Positions 21,292 to 32,775 of a stretch of DNA of 64,000 nucleotides are shown piece by piece; positions within the stretch are counted from its first letter, which is position 1, and each line of letters begins with the position of its first letter. The DNA is from Saururus chinensis (Eukaryota; Streptophyta; Magnoliopsida; Piperales; Saururaceae), in assembly GCA_035235625.1 (NCBI GenBank), contig CP141146.1:15370501-15434500 (forward strand), given 5' to 3'. The position numbers and the translations under genes were made by a program. Under the pieces are notes generated by a model. The model was not told the origin of the DNA and did not search any database. It was given only the letters and a program-made list of their open reading frames with translations.

Positions 21292-22874
21292 TTCCATTAC
21301 GCACTTCATTATTTTAACCATTTGGAAGGTCTATTTTAATTCGAAATGGCTTTTCTTGCTAAAAATCACCTTTTGAGGGAATTGACCCAAAATATGATTT
21401 CTTCTAGTACTCTCGTATTGAGGAGAGTTCTTGAAGAAAGTCATTTCTTTTTTAAAACAACATAAAAGACATTCTACACATCATTTCTTTTGTGTGATAG
21501 TTATGTTGGAGGATATTTATATCATTTTATACACAAAAATAAAAAGTGAGTTAAAATCTTATTTCTCTTTAAAATCATCCAAATAAACTCTAGTCAAATA
21601 TCTTTTGTTTTTGTTTTTATTGTCAAAAATTAATTCTATTAAAAATTCATTTTCTTTGTAGATAAAAACGTTAGCCAAATGGACCCCAAAATTTGCCATG
21701 TTATAATTAAATAGATTCATTGGACTATTATTATTTTTTAAAATAAATTCCAAATAGAGAATGGGCTTAAATTTTGTGACTTGCCCAATTGGAAGGCAAA
21801 GCAATGCTCGCAGCTGCTACACATGTGACCTATACACAAGCCTGCCTTGCTGCCACTTTTTTCTTATTTCTGTTATTTCAACTGTCACCTTCTTCTAAAT
21901 GTAGCCTATTATGTGTTAGTGCAATAAAACCTGGGTGAGAAGCTCAACATCCCCACAGAACCTTTGCTTGCCCACTTTCATAGGTACCCGCTCCTACTTA
22001 TAGAGTTGTCTTAAAATTTCAGACTCACACTAAGCATTTTAGGGTTCACAAGTATGAGCGTGCAATGGTTTTGATATAGTAGTGGACGAAGAAGAAGGAG
22101 AAAAGACAAAAAACTATGTGGAAAAGGCGAAAGAGGGAATTGTTGAGGAATTACGGAAATGATGAAGTGGGGAAATAAAGGAAGTTGATATTCCTATTTT
22201 ATTTTTTTACACTAAAATCTTACTCTAAGCATCTAATTGGTCAAAGAAAGTTAGATCTCACCTCACAATAAATTGATCCACTTTTTTGTTTGACTAACAT
22301 TTTAGTGTAAAGAAAACAAAGTATGAATATTATTTTTGGGAAATAAATAAGATTACCGCCCAGGAAAGGGTCATTGCAGGTCTTTACTAGTTAACAATGA
22401 AGGGAACTGTCAAAGGGAGTCCTTAAATCTAAGCTGTCTCATACCCGTCTGATGACACCTTTATTTCCAAAGGGTTTGAGGAGATGGAGATGACTTAATT
22501 TTGTAGTTCAAAGGGAATGGAAGTGCAGACAGTGAATGGCAGTGCTGACAGTTCAGGCAATGATCACACGCATTGTTTACTAGGGATTATTCATATGTTT
22601 TTTAGTGTAAAAATAGAGTGAAAAAATTGGGATAAATAATCGCAGAAAGAGTTTTCAGAATCTGGTTGATTGTCTTGCAACCGACCACTTCTGTCTGAAG
22701 GGAGTGCACAAGTCCACACGGAATTTTTACTGCCCATCTATCAATCGAACGGGATCATCCAGAGAAAGTTCATAGTAAAATTCTGTCAATTCTGTGATTG
22801 ATCATTATCTTTATCTTCTGTGTTTGAACAACACCATCCATATTAAACATAAAGGATTTTCCTATTTGAGTTCA
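21292..22874. other. No recognised gene
   Basis: AT-rich DNA. The minus-strand ORF at 21559-21804 is Asn/Lys-rich without a domain and is likely chance. Confidence 0.4.
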
Positions 22875-23460
22875 CACTAACAATAAAAATGACTATTAAC
22901 GACGCTTTTATTAGTGACACTTTACAAGGTATCACTAAAAATTATTATTTATGACGTAAATAAAAAAAATAAAATTTATAACTATTAGTGATGTTTTTTT
23001 ACAAAGCATCGTAAATAGTACAATTATTAGCGACGTTATTTAAAAAAATTCACTAATAGTTATACTTTTAAAAAAATATAAAAAAAATTTAAAACTATTT
23101 ACGACGCATTTATAAAAGCATCACAAATATTATAAATAATAGTGATAATTTTATTAAAGTGTTGCTAATAGTTATATTATTAGGGATGCTTAAAAAAATT
23201 TGTTGTAAAGAACATAAAATTAGTTTTTAAAAATATTTAAGACTATTAGCGATGTTTTTTAAAAGTGTCGCTAATAATAATACTATTTGCTACTCTTTTC
23301 AAAAAATGTCTCTAATAATTTTATTATTTTATTTTAAGGTTTTAAAAAACTTTGTAAATATAGTAGCAACGCATATATGTATGCGTCACCATTACCTAAA
23401 ATCCTAAATGTAGTAGCGACGCATTTTGCTATGCATCGCTAATATATCTTTTTAAATTTT
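22875..23460 (+). mobile_element. CACTA-like terminal and subterminal repeats
   Basis: CACTAACAATAAAAATGACT at 22875 resembles the CACTACAAGAAAA terminus of CACTA elements. It is followed by at least eight inverted and direct copies of a motif like TTAGCGACGCTTTT or its complement (AAAAGTGTCGCTAATA, GTAGCGACGCATTTTG). Such dense subterminal motifs bind the TNPA-type protein in CACTA elements. No transposase gene is present. The other terminus was not found; further copies of the motif lie at 23910-23945. Confidence 0.6.
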
Positions 23461-23599
23461 TTTATAAATTTTGCTATGGGGCAGACAAGGCATGAGACTC
23501 GTCATCGCAGGTCAAGAAAAAGCAAAGTGAGGAAATTGCCCGAGCCCAAGTTCCAAAAAATTAAAACACCTCGATCGGTGTTTTGTTTCCTTTGCTTGT

Positions 23600-23722
23600 G
23601 ACTAAAAAATTACTTTGTAGGATTTTTAAAGTTAGACATGGAAGAGAGATGTGATTACCATCTTGATAAAAATAATAAAAATTAGAAATTGAACTATTAA
23701 TATAGGACGGAGGGAGTATATA
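23600..23722. mobile_element. Stowaway-like MITE end
   Basis: Ends ...CTATTAATATAGGACGGAGGGAGTA, the complement of the TACTCCCTCCGTCC terminus. The left end is not clear. Confidence 0.45.
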
Positions 23723-23723
23723 A

Positions 23724-24260
23724 TAAAAGAGAAGAGAGAGAGAGAGAAAGAGAGATGAGGGGAAGAAAGAGACGAGAGAGAGGGGAGAGAGGAGAGGATA
23801 GAGAAGGGGAAGAGAGATAGAAGAGTGAGAAAGAAAGAAGAGAGAGAGAGGGGAGAGAGAGGATTTTATTATATATTATTTTTAAAATTAATTAAAAAAA
23901 TTAAAATATATAGTAGCAACGCATTTTTCTATGCGTCACTACTATATTTTTAATTTTTTTATTAATTTTAAAATATAATACATAATAAAAAATCCTCAAA
24001 TAAATCTAAATTAAATTCTCCCCCTCTATCCCTCCTCTCTTCTCTCTCCCTCCCTCTCTCTTCTCCTCTCTTTCTCTCTCTCTCTCTATCCTCCTCTCTT
24101 TTCTCTCTCTCTCTATCTCCTCTCTCTCTCCTCTCTCTATATCTCTCTATCTCATCTCATCTCTCTCTTCTCTATCCTACCTCTCTCTTCCCCTTTTTTC
24201 TCTTGCTCTCTCTCCCCTTCTCTCTCTTCTTTCTCTCTCCTCTCTTTGTAACACCTCCCT
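23724..24260. repeat. Long palindrome with GA- and CT-rich arms
   Basis: The left arm is GA-rich (23724-23870) then TTTTATTATATATTATTTTT; the right arm has the complementary AT block, then CT-rich DNA (24018-24260). The centre is GCAACGCATTTTTCTATGCG near 23913-23932, itself a CACTA-type subterminal motif. A second direct copy of the AT block lies at about 24293-24345. Confidence 0.7.
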
Positions 24261-24689
24261 CCTCACTCTCCCTCCGCTCCCACCTTTTTCTCTTTTATTA
24301 TATATTATATTTTAAAATTAATAAAAAAATTTAAAATTTGTTGTTTGTTATATATTGCTAATACATTTTTGAACCCAAGTTGTTGTCTCTTATACCACAT
24401 TAAATAACTAAGTTTTCTAAAAGCTTAAATTATTAGGAAAGGGTTATTATAATATTTAACTCAACTTAACAATTTATAGTTCCAAAAAATCAAACTTAAC
24501 CAGGTCAGTCACCCTCTAGACGTCAAAATTTATACGCACTCCTCACAAAGCATGGTTTATTTGGAACCAAAGGAATATGGCTGAGAATGGTGAGAAAGTG
24601 TTGCTAGTAATATCTTAAAACAGATGGCAGAGAATTATTTGAAGGGGTCTATGAGCTTACGTAATGGGGATCCGTTGGAGTTCGAAGTA

Positions 24690-25026
24690 TCTGATCATAA
24701 TGTCCAGTTGTTTCCTCTCCCCTATAGGGTGGATCAAAGTAAATGTGGATGAAGCAATTTTTTTATTTAGTTAAATTGCTTAGAGGTGGGCTATTGTGTG
24801 AAGAATGTCTAGGAGAATTATATAGAGAGGCTTAGCAGGGGAGATTGAGAGTGAAGATGATGGAAATTATCAGAGGAAACTTGGGGGAGTAACAGATTAT
24901 TTTTAAAAGAGATAACCTATTAGAGTTGTTATTAAGATTTTTTAGGCTAACTCCTTGATTCTCTTTGGCCGGTGCACTTGTTCAAGCAAATTAGATACGT
25001 CCAAGAAGACAACGCTTTCAAGGTAT
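24690..25026 (+). pseudogene. LINE-type RNase H fragment
   Basis: PIGWIKVNVDEA (from about 24719) matches the start of the RNase H domain found at the end of many plant non-LTR elements and related genes, and further on PVHLFKQIRYVQEDNAF matches its last helix with the usual R-x-x-N pattern near the end. Between them the frame is broken. It would have degraded RNA in RNA:DNA hybrids. The 3' end of the fragment coincides with the first copy of a 52-bp tandem duplication. Confidence 0.55.
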
Positions 25027-25124
25027 AGGTTTGGGCCGTTTGGCCATTTTGAATCATCTTAATCCAGCTTGGAGGTATAGGTTTGGGCCGTTTGGCCATT
25101 TTGAATCATCTTAATCCAGCTTGG
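25021..25124. repeat. Exact 52-bp tandem duplication
   Basis: AGGTATAGGTTTGGGCCG and the rest of the 52-bp unit occur twice without a difference (25021-25072, 25073-25124). Confidence 0.95.
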
Positions 25125-25159
25125 AATGAGCCGGCGGGGTTCAAGGTCCAAGGCTCTAT

Positions 25160-25336
25160 ATAGAAAAAGTTAATATGAGCCCAGGCTCATATATGTCTAT
25201 GTGAGTCTGGGCTTTATGGGCCGTCAGGTTTACATTCGGCGTAAACCCATGAGTATTATAGGCTACCGGATGTAAATCCGACGGCCCATAGAGCCTGGAC
25301 TCACATAGGCCCATATGAACTCGGGCTCATATAAAC
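25160..25336. mobile_element. Fold-back MITE with ~75-bp arms
   Basis: Left arm TATGAGCCCAGGCTCATA ... CTATGTGAGTCTGGGCTT ... TGGGCCGTCAGGTTTACA; the right arm is its near complement (TGTAAATCCGACGGCCCA ... CCTGGACTCACATAG ... GAACTCGGGCTCATAT). The loop is about 25 bp. It ends next to a (CT)n(AT)n microsatellite. Superfamily not assigned. Confidence 0.75.
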
Positions 25337-25340
25337 GAGA

Positions 25341-25386
<46 letters not shown>
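25341..25386. repeat. (CT)n(AT)n microsatellite
   Basis: About 12 CT units, then about 11 AT units, beside the fold-back element. Confidence 0.95.
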
Positions 25387-25712
25387 TACTTATTTATTAT
25401 TTGGGCCATTGACCATGTGTGGGACCGATGTGGATGAGTAGAGGTTGGCCCTCTTGTAGGGCATAACAATAAAGTGTGTGTTAGGCTTTGCAAACCCATG
25501 CATTAAAGGCCCACATCACACAAAGCTTAAATAAGTTGGACATTGAATAACCCGTGTAAATTGGCTATAAATGCTTAAGCTCATTTAGATATAATTAAGG
25601 AGAAATATATTAGTAACTACCCACTACAATACCTAGCCATTAACCCGATCTCTCTTTGTTTGGGAGATGTCATTTCCCTCTTCATTGTGCTCTCCTTTTT
25701 ATTGTGCTCTTT

Positions 25713-25900
25713 TTGGGAAGAATTTTTCTTACTTTGTTACGACAATAAGCCTAATATAAAGAATATATAGAGCCCTTTATAGATGAGATTGATGGCGCAC
25801 ATAAAGTGCATGTTAGTACTTAGTGCGGCTAATGTGCATTAGTATGTGTACTATTAATCTTAAATATTAACGGCTTAATGTCAAAATAAAATATTAAAAA
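25713..25900. mobile_element. Fold-back MITE, copy 2
   Basis: Shares with the 7270-7570 element the phrases GGGAAGA-TTTTT, GAGCCCTTTATAGATGAG, GATTGATGGCGCACATAA and GCACATTAGT-like centre. Palindromic but more decayed. Confidence 0.5.
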
Positions 25901-26410
25901 TACTTCTCACAATAAGACAAAAGATAGTCTTCTCTCTCTTGCATAAAAAAGTAAGTTAAACCTATTTAGGATGTATGAGTGTTGGCAATGAGTAGCTTGG
26001 TAATGGGTAACGTAAGGAACAAGGGGCCATCAACTTTTCCATTCCCATGCAGAAAAGCCTTCGGTGTTCTCTTATATAATCATATTTATAAGGTATTTTT
26101 TAAATTTTAATTTATAAAATAATTAAAATAAAAAATTTATTAATATTTAGTGAAGAAAATCCTTATACTATAAAACTAAAGAAGCTAGTCGTTAGTCTTT
26201 AAGTTTGTTTTAATATAAACTTATATATTTAATGACAATTTGATGTAATTTAAATTTAAAAAGGATATTTTTTATATTTTGGATGATACCATTGAGTCCC
26301 CTCCTAGTACTCCTCCGTTGAGCACAACCTAAAAACTCCTGAGTACGCAAAATTTTTTATATATGTAGAAGTTTTTATATCCCTAGTCTTGGCATTTGAG
26401 AGCCCCTCTT

Positions 26411-26891
26411 AGGGGTGTAAATAGTGTTTGTTTGTCTTATGTATATTAGTATCCGCATTCATCCGTACTAAAATGGATAATATTATTTTTTATCCGCCCT
26501 TAATATGGACAGACATGCATAAACAAGGGTTAGCCATGTTTGCTAATTATATATTTTATTATTTTTATTTTATATTAAATTATTAACATATGTCACATAA
26601 TTAATTTCTATAAAAAGATTGTAAAAAAATACATATTATACTTTCACATGTCTTCTATAATATATATTTTTAGATTAAACTATCTTATTATTATTATAAC
26701 TTATTTTTTAATTAATTTTTTACTAAGCACTCTTAATTTGAGAACAAAGTAGTGTATGTTAAACTTTCACCTTTTATTTTGTCTATGTCTATCCATTTCC
26801 ATCCGTCTGTCATGGACAAACGTGGACGGACAAGCACATGGTCCACACAGCTGCAAACATACCTTATCCGCATCTGTCCGTTTACACCACT
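26411..26891. mobile_element. hAT-like MITE with target duplication
   Basis: Starts AGGGGTGTAAATAG and ends CCGTTTACACCACT; the ends are inverted repeats of each other with a few mismatches. The same 10-mer AGCCCCTCTT stands on both sides (26401-26410, 26892-26901); hAT elements normally duplicate 8 bp, which fits within it. The inside is AT-rich with phrases such as ATCCGTCTGTCATGGACA. Relatives lie at 57.4-58.1 and 60.5-61.0 kb. No transposase. Confidence 0.7.
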
Positions 26892-26989
26892 AGCCCCTCT
26901 TGTAAGTATGTCAAGGTTCTTATGTGTCTTTTAAAAATATAATTTTTAAAAAAATAACAATAGTGCACACAATAAAATATCGGAAAGAC

Positions 26990-27138
26990 TCAAGATTTGA
27001 TTTTGTCTTAAAAGAATGAAAATTAAACTTATAATACTCCTTTTTTTAAGTAACTAATTATTTAAATTTAATAAAATAAAACTATTAATATTAAACATTT
27101 TTTTCCTAAATAAAGCTAAATTGATTGAGGGAGTATTA
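26990..27138. mobile_element. Stowaway-like MITE, right part
   Basis: Shares with the 61790 element the order AAACTTATAATACTC, TTTTTAAGTAACTAATTA, ATAAAACTATTAATATTAAA, and ends GATTGAGGGAGTATTA. Confidence 0.5.
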
Positions 27139-27229
27139 TTTCAATGCCAAAAATTTTATTTATAATTTAAAATAAAAGTCCATTAACATGGTTAATAAGG
27201 GGGCGAAACTATTCTGCCCAAGCCGACAG

Positions 27230-27800
27230 TTCAAAATCCGCCGTCTGAGAACCGTCTCAAATCTCCCGTTGAAAACACCTACGTCTCATTTCACTCCCCC
27301 CCTGCGTGCTGACGTGGCTAGCCGTACCAAGCATCTGCCGTCGTGATCATGAATTCACATGCATGTCATGTCGTGCATGTCTATCCACATCCATATCCAT
27401 ACGTGGCTGCCCCGAAATATTCCAGCAGTGGCCCTTGCTGCTTGGTTGCGTGCTGTAGGGGGGGGGGAATCCGATGGGGCCCACACATGACCGCGACAGC
27501 CGGCAGGCGTGTCGGCCGCGGCTTCGGGGGAGGCAGTCGTCGCACGTGTGTGCGGTCAAACGGCGGAGAGGAGGCCACCTTCGTCTTGGCGCGCCGAACC
27601 GGACGAGCCGGCTCCTCTGGCTGACGAGTCAACCTCATAAATCCCGGTGAGGGCTTTTCGTGTCAGGATGTTAAAAGGCGCACGCCCTTCGATTTCTCCA
27701 GTCTGGAATTTCCCCCGCCGCATTTACCCCCTACCCCGCGTTTTTACCGCGGTAAAAACAAAAACGTAAGCCCTTGTGTTGACCAGCTCTTGGAATTTTG
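27230..27800. other. GC-rich island without a confirmed gene
   Basis: GC rises sharply against the AT-rich surroundings. ORFs occur in several frames on both strands (27343-27638) but overlap each other, show no domain and lack a coding pattern. It may be a gene-flanking or regulatory remnant. Confidence 0.3.
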
Positions 27801-28729
27801 CAAACTGGCAGTCGCACCCGCACGAAGAAAGTGTAAATGGAATCAGCACATGGTAATGGCGTGCATTGTAATAAATAAAGGGGTTTATTACGGCCTATTA
27901 AACTTTGTAATAGGGTAATTTACAACTTAGAAGGAATGTTTGAGAGTTAAGCGGGATGAATGGGTATGTTTTTTCATGACTTCATTTACACTCTAAAATA
28001 GCTGCTCAAGATAACAGCCTATATTTAGCAGCTTGTATAAACATTTTTACGATATATAATGTGTTGTGTGTTATATGAGTGTTGGTGTATATGCATTAAT
28101 TGTACACCATTGGATCAAAATCTAACAACGTGCATGTATCATGAGGTAGACTTAATAATGTTCGTGTAATTGAAAATATACACCCTAAAAGTATTTGCCA
28201 TACACACGTAAATATGTTGGAAAATATGGGTTTGAGCCCATGTAATTATACTTAATAAGTTTGGGTTAATTGGGTTAAGTCCACTTAAGCTTAAAGTAAA
28301 AAATGAGTGAATAAATATTAGTTGTAGCATTAGAATAGTATTTAGAACAATCTCAAAAAGGAAAAGAGACTTTCCTTACTTGAGTATATAAGAGCCTAGT
28401 TTGGCCTTATGAGATAGGCCATTGGGCCACCTCATTTTTGTAAGAGAGACATGTTGGAATCATGTACCTTTGTGGGCTAACTTACATGTGCCCCAGCTAT
28501 GGCAGCTTAGTCAGTTCGGTGAGGTTCATACAACGGGTTGGGGCAAATAAAAAACCTTCCTTTTCTTTTCAAGGTACTTTTTTGTAGTGTATGTACACAT
28601 GTCCCCTTATAGCTTATACTCGCATCCTTCCAAACTCTATTTATACACGTCATTTGCATGCATTATGTACCACATTTAAATTCTATTACATTGAGTGTCT
28701 CACTACAACAAAAAGAACTATTTGTGTAA

Positions 28730-29330
28730 TGTCCGAGAATTTTCTAAATTCCCAAAGTCGACCACGAGAAATTAGGGTATTGGACCCCTTAACATTCTCA
28801 TTGGAATAACTTATTTAGTGCTTGAAATTAGTGTCTGAGACCTATGTGGATGGAAAGTAGATGGAAAGAGCTTCGAAACGCCACCAAGAACGCGCTAATT
28901 GGAGTACGGATGAGGGAGATACGACCGTTTAAAGTTGAACATAATGTGCATGACCCATTTACCCGAATTGGACATTTAAATTATCCGTTTAAGTCATTAT
29001 ACGGGCCCGATTAATTAGTATTTCAAAATTATATTTTTAAGGCCCAATTAAGTGGCCTAATTGGGGGAGTTTTGGCCCAACTCCTAGAGGGATTAGGGTT
29101 CCTAATCTCTACGTTTATAAATAGATAATTAGAGTTTCTCTACACTTATAAATAGATAATTAGGGCTCTTAGGGGGTTATTTTTTGACCAGGAAGGAGGA
29201 GCCGTCATTGGAATTTTCCGGCGAAGCTCTGCAGTGGTAGATCGACGACAACTCGGCCTTTGAGGTTTTTCTGGATTGCCCTAAACGAGGTATTAAGAAG
29301 TCTTGCCTTATTTAATTTTTTCTAAGACAT
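28730..29330 (+). repeat. LTR-like fragment with doubled TATA segment
   Basis: Begins near TGTCCGAGAATTTTCT, passes through GTCGACCACGAGAAATTA and reaches TTTATAAATAGATAATTA, all phrases of the kind seen in Del/Tekay LTRs. The TATA segment occurs twice (about 29107-29138 and 29139-29170). The right end fades near 29330. No pol follows. Confidence 0.4.
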
Positions 29331-30560
29331 TATGCACCAAAATAAAATCCCGAGTAACTCAATCTAAATCATGCACAAAGGAGTTTTTTCACATGGAAAA
29401 TCTAACCAAGTAAAAAATTATGTGACAAATTATCTTTGGTCAAAATGATGCACTAGAACTTTGAGAGTTATAAATTGTTACCGTACATTCCCAAGCCCTT
29501 CAGTTCTCTAACCACAGTCAGCTCCTCACCACTTTCAAATATTTGTGAGCATTGTACTTCCTCTTCCATAGGCATTCTAGCGATTTTCTTTTTGTTCAAT
29601 GGATATCATTTAAGCGTATTTATAGATCTAAGGTACGTGCAAGGACTTGTCTTTCAATAAAAACTTAAATTTAAATCAACTTTACTTTGTATTAAACTGA
29701 CACAAGGACTTATAAGTGAATGATAACCAAACACTAAGCAAATGCTTCGACACGGGAAAATACACCCTACACCGTGCAATTGCTAATCTGTCCGCTCAAG
29801 TGATGGCCAAACATTGAGTAATTGACCAATGAGCTCCATCTTAAAAATTGGTCCACGGAGCAAATGTTGAGTGAATGATATTAGAGATTGCTTGACTCGT
29901 ACACACTTTAATTTTTTTTTCAAAAATTAACTTAATTATTTATATTTGATAAAAAATTAGCATCAAACTAACGAGATGACTAAAAGACAAAATTTAACTA
30001 ATTTCTTAATTTAATTTCTGAATTAGTTAAATAGAACGTAACCTTTATATATTTATAGATAATTAAGAATCGTAATCATAGTCTTAATAGAATTTTTAAT
30101 TAAAATAGACTTCTAATATTAGCCTAAGTCTAATAATAATAAATTTTAATTATATTAAATTAGTTTTATTAATAATAATTAAATATTAACTCTAATAAAT
30201 TATAAAAGTGAGACCTGACTTCTAAGGTGGGTAATAACAATGCGATAATAAACAATGCACATGTTGCCAAAAATAGAAAATAACAAACAATGTACCAACC
30301 CCAAAGCACGCACAATCTACCCACCGTCAGCCCTATGTTTATACTTTTATAGTAATATTCTTATCATTACACTTATAGTTAAGTGAGATTAATTTGATCT
30401 ACCAATCAAAGGAGGTGTAAGTAAAGTCTATATAGTATTGAGATAATGGAGCATGCCGAATTTACGGGGACCCTATGCGTACGTGTGACAAATCATTGTA
30501 AATGCAAATTTCACACATTTCATCGGTCTTTTGATATGACGTTCTATGGGTCCCATAGCC
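29331..30560. other. AT-rich DNA, no gene recognised
   Basis: No ORF with a domain. AT-rich blocks at 29900-30200 may be MITE debris. Confidence 0.4.
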
Positions 30561-31110
30561 TATTTTTGCTTATCCAAAGCAGCTGTGTCTGACATCGGCT
30601 GTTTACTTCTGGAGTAGTGGGAGACTTGTGACAAAAGCGGACCGTTTCCCATGCACGGCCAAAAGCGGCCGTTCGCACGAGAGGTCTCCGTGGACCGACA
30701 CGTCATCTTCGAGCCCTGCGCCGTTACGCTCCGTCAGTAGACGCCGCACGTGCGGTTCAACAGTCCCAGGATGTATATGATATTATGATCAGACCGATTC
30801 CCCGACGGGAGCGGATGGCTCGGCGCAGCTCGCCACATGGGCGGCGGCAGATCCGACGGCTCCGTGGCGCAGACGTGTCGGCAGATTCTCGCCGTCCCGT
30901 CCCGCCACGCCGCGCCCGCCAACATCCAAAGCGGGCCCCACGCGCCCTTTTCCCTCGACCGTATTCGGCGCCTGCCGGCCCAGCCCGCAGATCGCTTTTG
31001 CCCGCCCCCAAAACACCGCTCGGACAGGCAGACAGCTGATTCACTTTTTCCTTCCCTAAAATACCCCTAACGTTTAGTAGAAACTACCAAACGCGCCCGG
31101 GCGTGTTGTA
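30561..31110. other. GC-rich island 0.5-1 kb downstream of the ERF gene
   Basis: CpG-rich, with a CACGTGCGG G-box-like site near 30747. Overlapping ORFs on both strands (30734-31070) have Arg/Pro/Ala-rich products without domains, typical of GC-rich non-coding DNA. It could be the promoter or 5' leader of an unseen plus-strand gene, but no exon was found. Confidence 0.3.
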
Positions 31111-31117
31111 AGCCGTC

Positions 31118-31270
31118 GAATTTTCGCACATCAGATTAAAATTTAACCATATGCATCGTCGGATTAAAATCTAACGGTGCACAATGCCATCATCGGATCA
31201 AATGTGCACAATGCCCATTGGATCAAATTCAACCGCACGCTCACCGTCGGATCCAAATCCAACCGCATGC
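31118..31270. repeat. Degenerate tandem repeat of a CGTCGGATYAAAATCYAAC unit
   Basis: Four or five diverged copies (CATCAGATTAAAATTTAACC, CGTCGGATTAAAATCTAACG, CATCGGATCAAATGTGCAC, CGTCGGATCCAAATCCAACC). Confidence 0.6.
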
Positions 31271-31558
31271 GAGGCCGGCTTCATGCAGGGTCTCTTATTA
31301 AAAAATGGTAATAAATTAATAATAATTACGAAATTCGTTCGATTCCGCTGCTGAACTAAATAATTTTCTTTTCTGGAAACTGTACAAAGAGGGAAAATTG
31401 GAAAAAGTGGTCAAACGTAATAAAAATACAACTGAAGGGCAAAAACGGAAAGATGATCTAGACAGCGACATGAACCGTGCCGGTGTTTTCACCGGCAGAC
31501 GGAAAAAAGCGCACCGGGGTAACCCGCCGGCGCCGTCAAGGCCACACGGTGGCCTCCG

Positions 31559-32116
31559 TCAGAAGAGAGGTGCCGGGAGGTTCAGATCAAAGGCTAGGGG
31601 CTTCTTCTCCTTCGCTGCGCCTATCCTCTCTTGCTCGCCCCGCACCACCGCCTCCACGGCCTCGAACCTATACGCCGAGAAGTCCGGCCCCACCGCTGCA
31701 GCGGGAGGGAGAAAGCTCCGGAACCCGGCGCCGTACGCCGCTGGGTGGGCGGCAGGCTGGAACCGGAAGGGAAGCTGTGGAACAGCATGGATCTCGGCAA
31801 CGAAAGAGCGCGAGTCCGGGTCGGCGAAGTTGGTCTTGGCCTTGGGCCCGCGGAGGCTGCGGGCGGCCTCGTCGTAGGCGCGGGCCGCCTCCTCCGCCGT
31901 ATCGAATGTCCCTAGCCACTTGCGGGTCTTCTTCCAAGGGTCGCGGATCTCAGCTGCGAACCGCCCCCACGGCCGCTTCCGCACCCCGCGGAAATGCGAC
32001 TCCTTCGCCTGGCCTCCGACGATCGCCGCCGCCTTAGGCTGCTCCCCGACTGCGCCGCCTCTTCCGCCGCCGCCGGAGAAGGGATCCTTGCGGAGTTGCA
32101 TCAGGTCGACCGCCAT
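31559..32116 (-). CDS. ERF-family transcription factor with EAR repression motif (subgroup VIII-like)
   Basis: An intact 185-residue protein. An AP2/ERF DNA-binding domain spans about residues 41-98: [19 protein letters not shown], then [19 protein letters not shown] with the conserved WLG; the Ala and Asp that mark ERF rather than DREB proteins are present. The domain binds GCC-box DNA. The C-terminus ends in [10 protein letters not shown], which holds a DLNLP EAR motif that recruits TOPLESS-type corepressors. An N-terminal AP2 domain plus C-terminal DLNxP on a short intronless gene fits ERF subgroup VIII (AtERF3/AtERF4-like), a nuclear repressor of stress and ethylene responses. The ATG at 32116 is the first in frame, 40 bp from a TATA box. 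The gene is very GC-rich, unlike the rest of the window. Antisense ORFs here are shadows. Confidence 0.93.
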   Translation of the reverse strand: MAVDLMQLRKDPFSGGGGRGGAVGEQPKAAAIVGGQAKESHFRGVRKRPWGRFAAEIRDPWKKTRKWLGTFDTAEEAARAYDEAARSLRGPKAKTNFADPDSRSFVAEIHAVPQLPFRFQPAAHPAAYGAGFRSFLPPAAAVGPDFSAYRFEAVEAVVRGEQERIGAAKEKKPLAFDLNLPAPLF

Positions 32117-32118
32117 GG

Positions 32119-32136
32119 TTAGAACCGATAGGCCAT
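32119..32136 (-). promoter_or_regulatory. Five-codon upstream ORF of the ERF gene
   Basis: An ATG at 32136 opens MAYRF then TAA at 32119, two bases before the main ATG. It matters only if transcription starts upstream of it; the TATA box predicts a start close to this ATG. Confidence 0.45.
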
Positions 32137-32155
32137 GGGGAGCGAAAGCCGGGGG

Positions 32156-32164
32156 TATTTATAG
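32156..32164 (-). promoter_or_regulatory. TATA box of the ERF gene
   Basis: CTATAAATA on the minus strand, about 40 bp before the start codon, predicting a very short 5' leader. Further upstream, GACGTGT at about 32338-32344 resembles an ABRE/TGACG-type site. Confidence 0.75.
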
Positions 32165-32689
32165 TCGACGTGACGGTCCTGGTTGTGCCCGACAGGAATT
32201 CATTTATTAATTTTTTAATAATATTAAATGACCGAAATAGCCCTGCAATGAATGCCATGGTAACATACTCCGCATGCATGTGGCGTGTAACGTGCGACAC
32301 GAGCTGGGCGGGAATGGAGATGAACGGCCGCTACGGAGACACGTCAGCCGGCTGCGGTTCAGGGTCGGGGGCGCGGCGGGCGAGTTTAATGCGTCGATCT
32401 CCGGAGATTTGGACGTGGGGGTGTGGCTTTCTAATTTGCGCAGGATCGGATTTTGTTATGCCAGAACGTCAGGGATTTGACTGGACTGGGGCTAGCAGAA
32501 GACGGGGCTGGGATTATTGCTGCATTTGGTTGTTAGTCAAAGCCGGAAGTAAATGTGAACGTTTTTTTGGGCGTTTGTTTGTTGTACGTAGTCATGACTC
32601 ATGGAAAAGCCACTTTCGTTTTGGAGGTTTTTTCGGGGGGCAATTCCGCCAATTCTTAATAAATATAAAATACTAAGTTCAAATAGCAA

Positions 32690-32775
32690 GTACTCTCTTG
32701 GTGTCTTATTGTAAAAAAAAAAGTACTCCTTGTGTTTTATTGTAACAAAAAAGTACTCTTTGTCTCTTAATAAGT
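32690..32775. repeat. Imperfect tandem repeat (~37 bp x 2-3)
   Basis: AGTACTC, then TTGTGTTTTATTGTAA and an A-run, recur two to three times. Confidence 0.7.

Noticed and set aside
28702..28716. CACTACAACAAAAAG resembling a CACTA terminus
   Set aside because: No subterminal repeats follow and no second terminus was found.
30734..31070. Arg/Pro/Ala-rich ORFs on both strands
   Set aside because: Mutually overlapping in a CpG-rich stretch, with no domain and no start context.
31398..32300. Plus-strand and shifted minus-strand ORFs of 88-186 residues
   Set aside because: They overlap the ERF gene, which alone has a conserved domain; the others arise from its high GC content.
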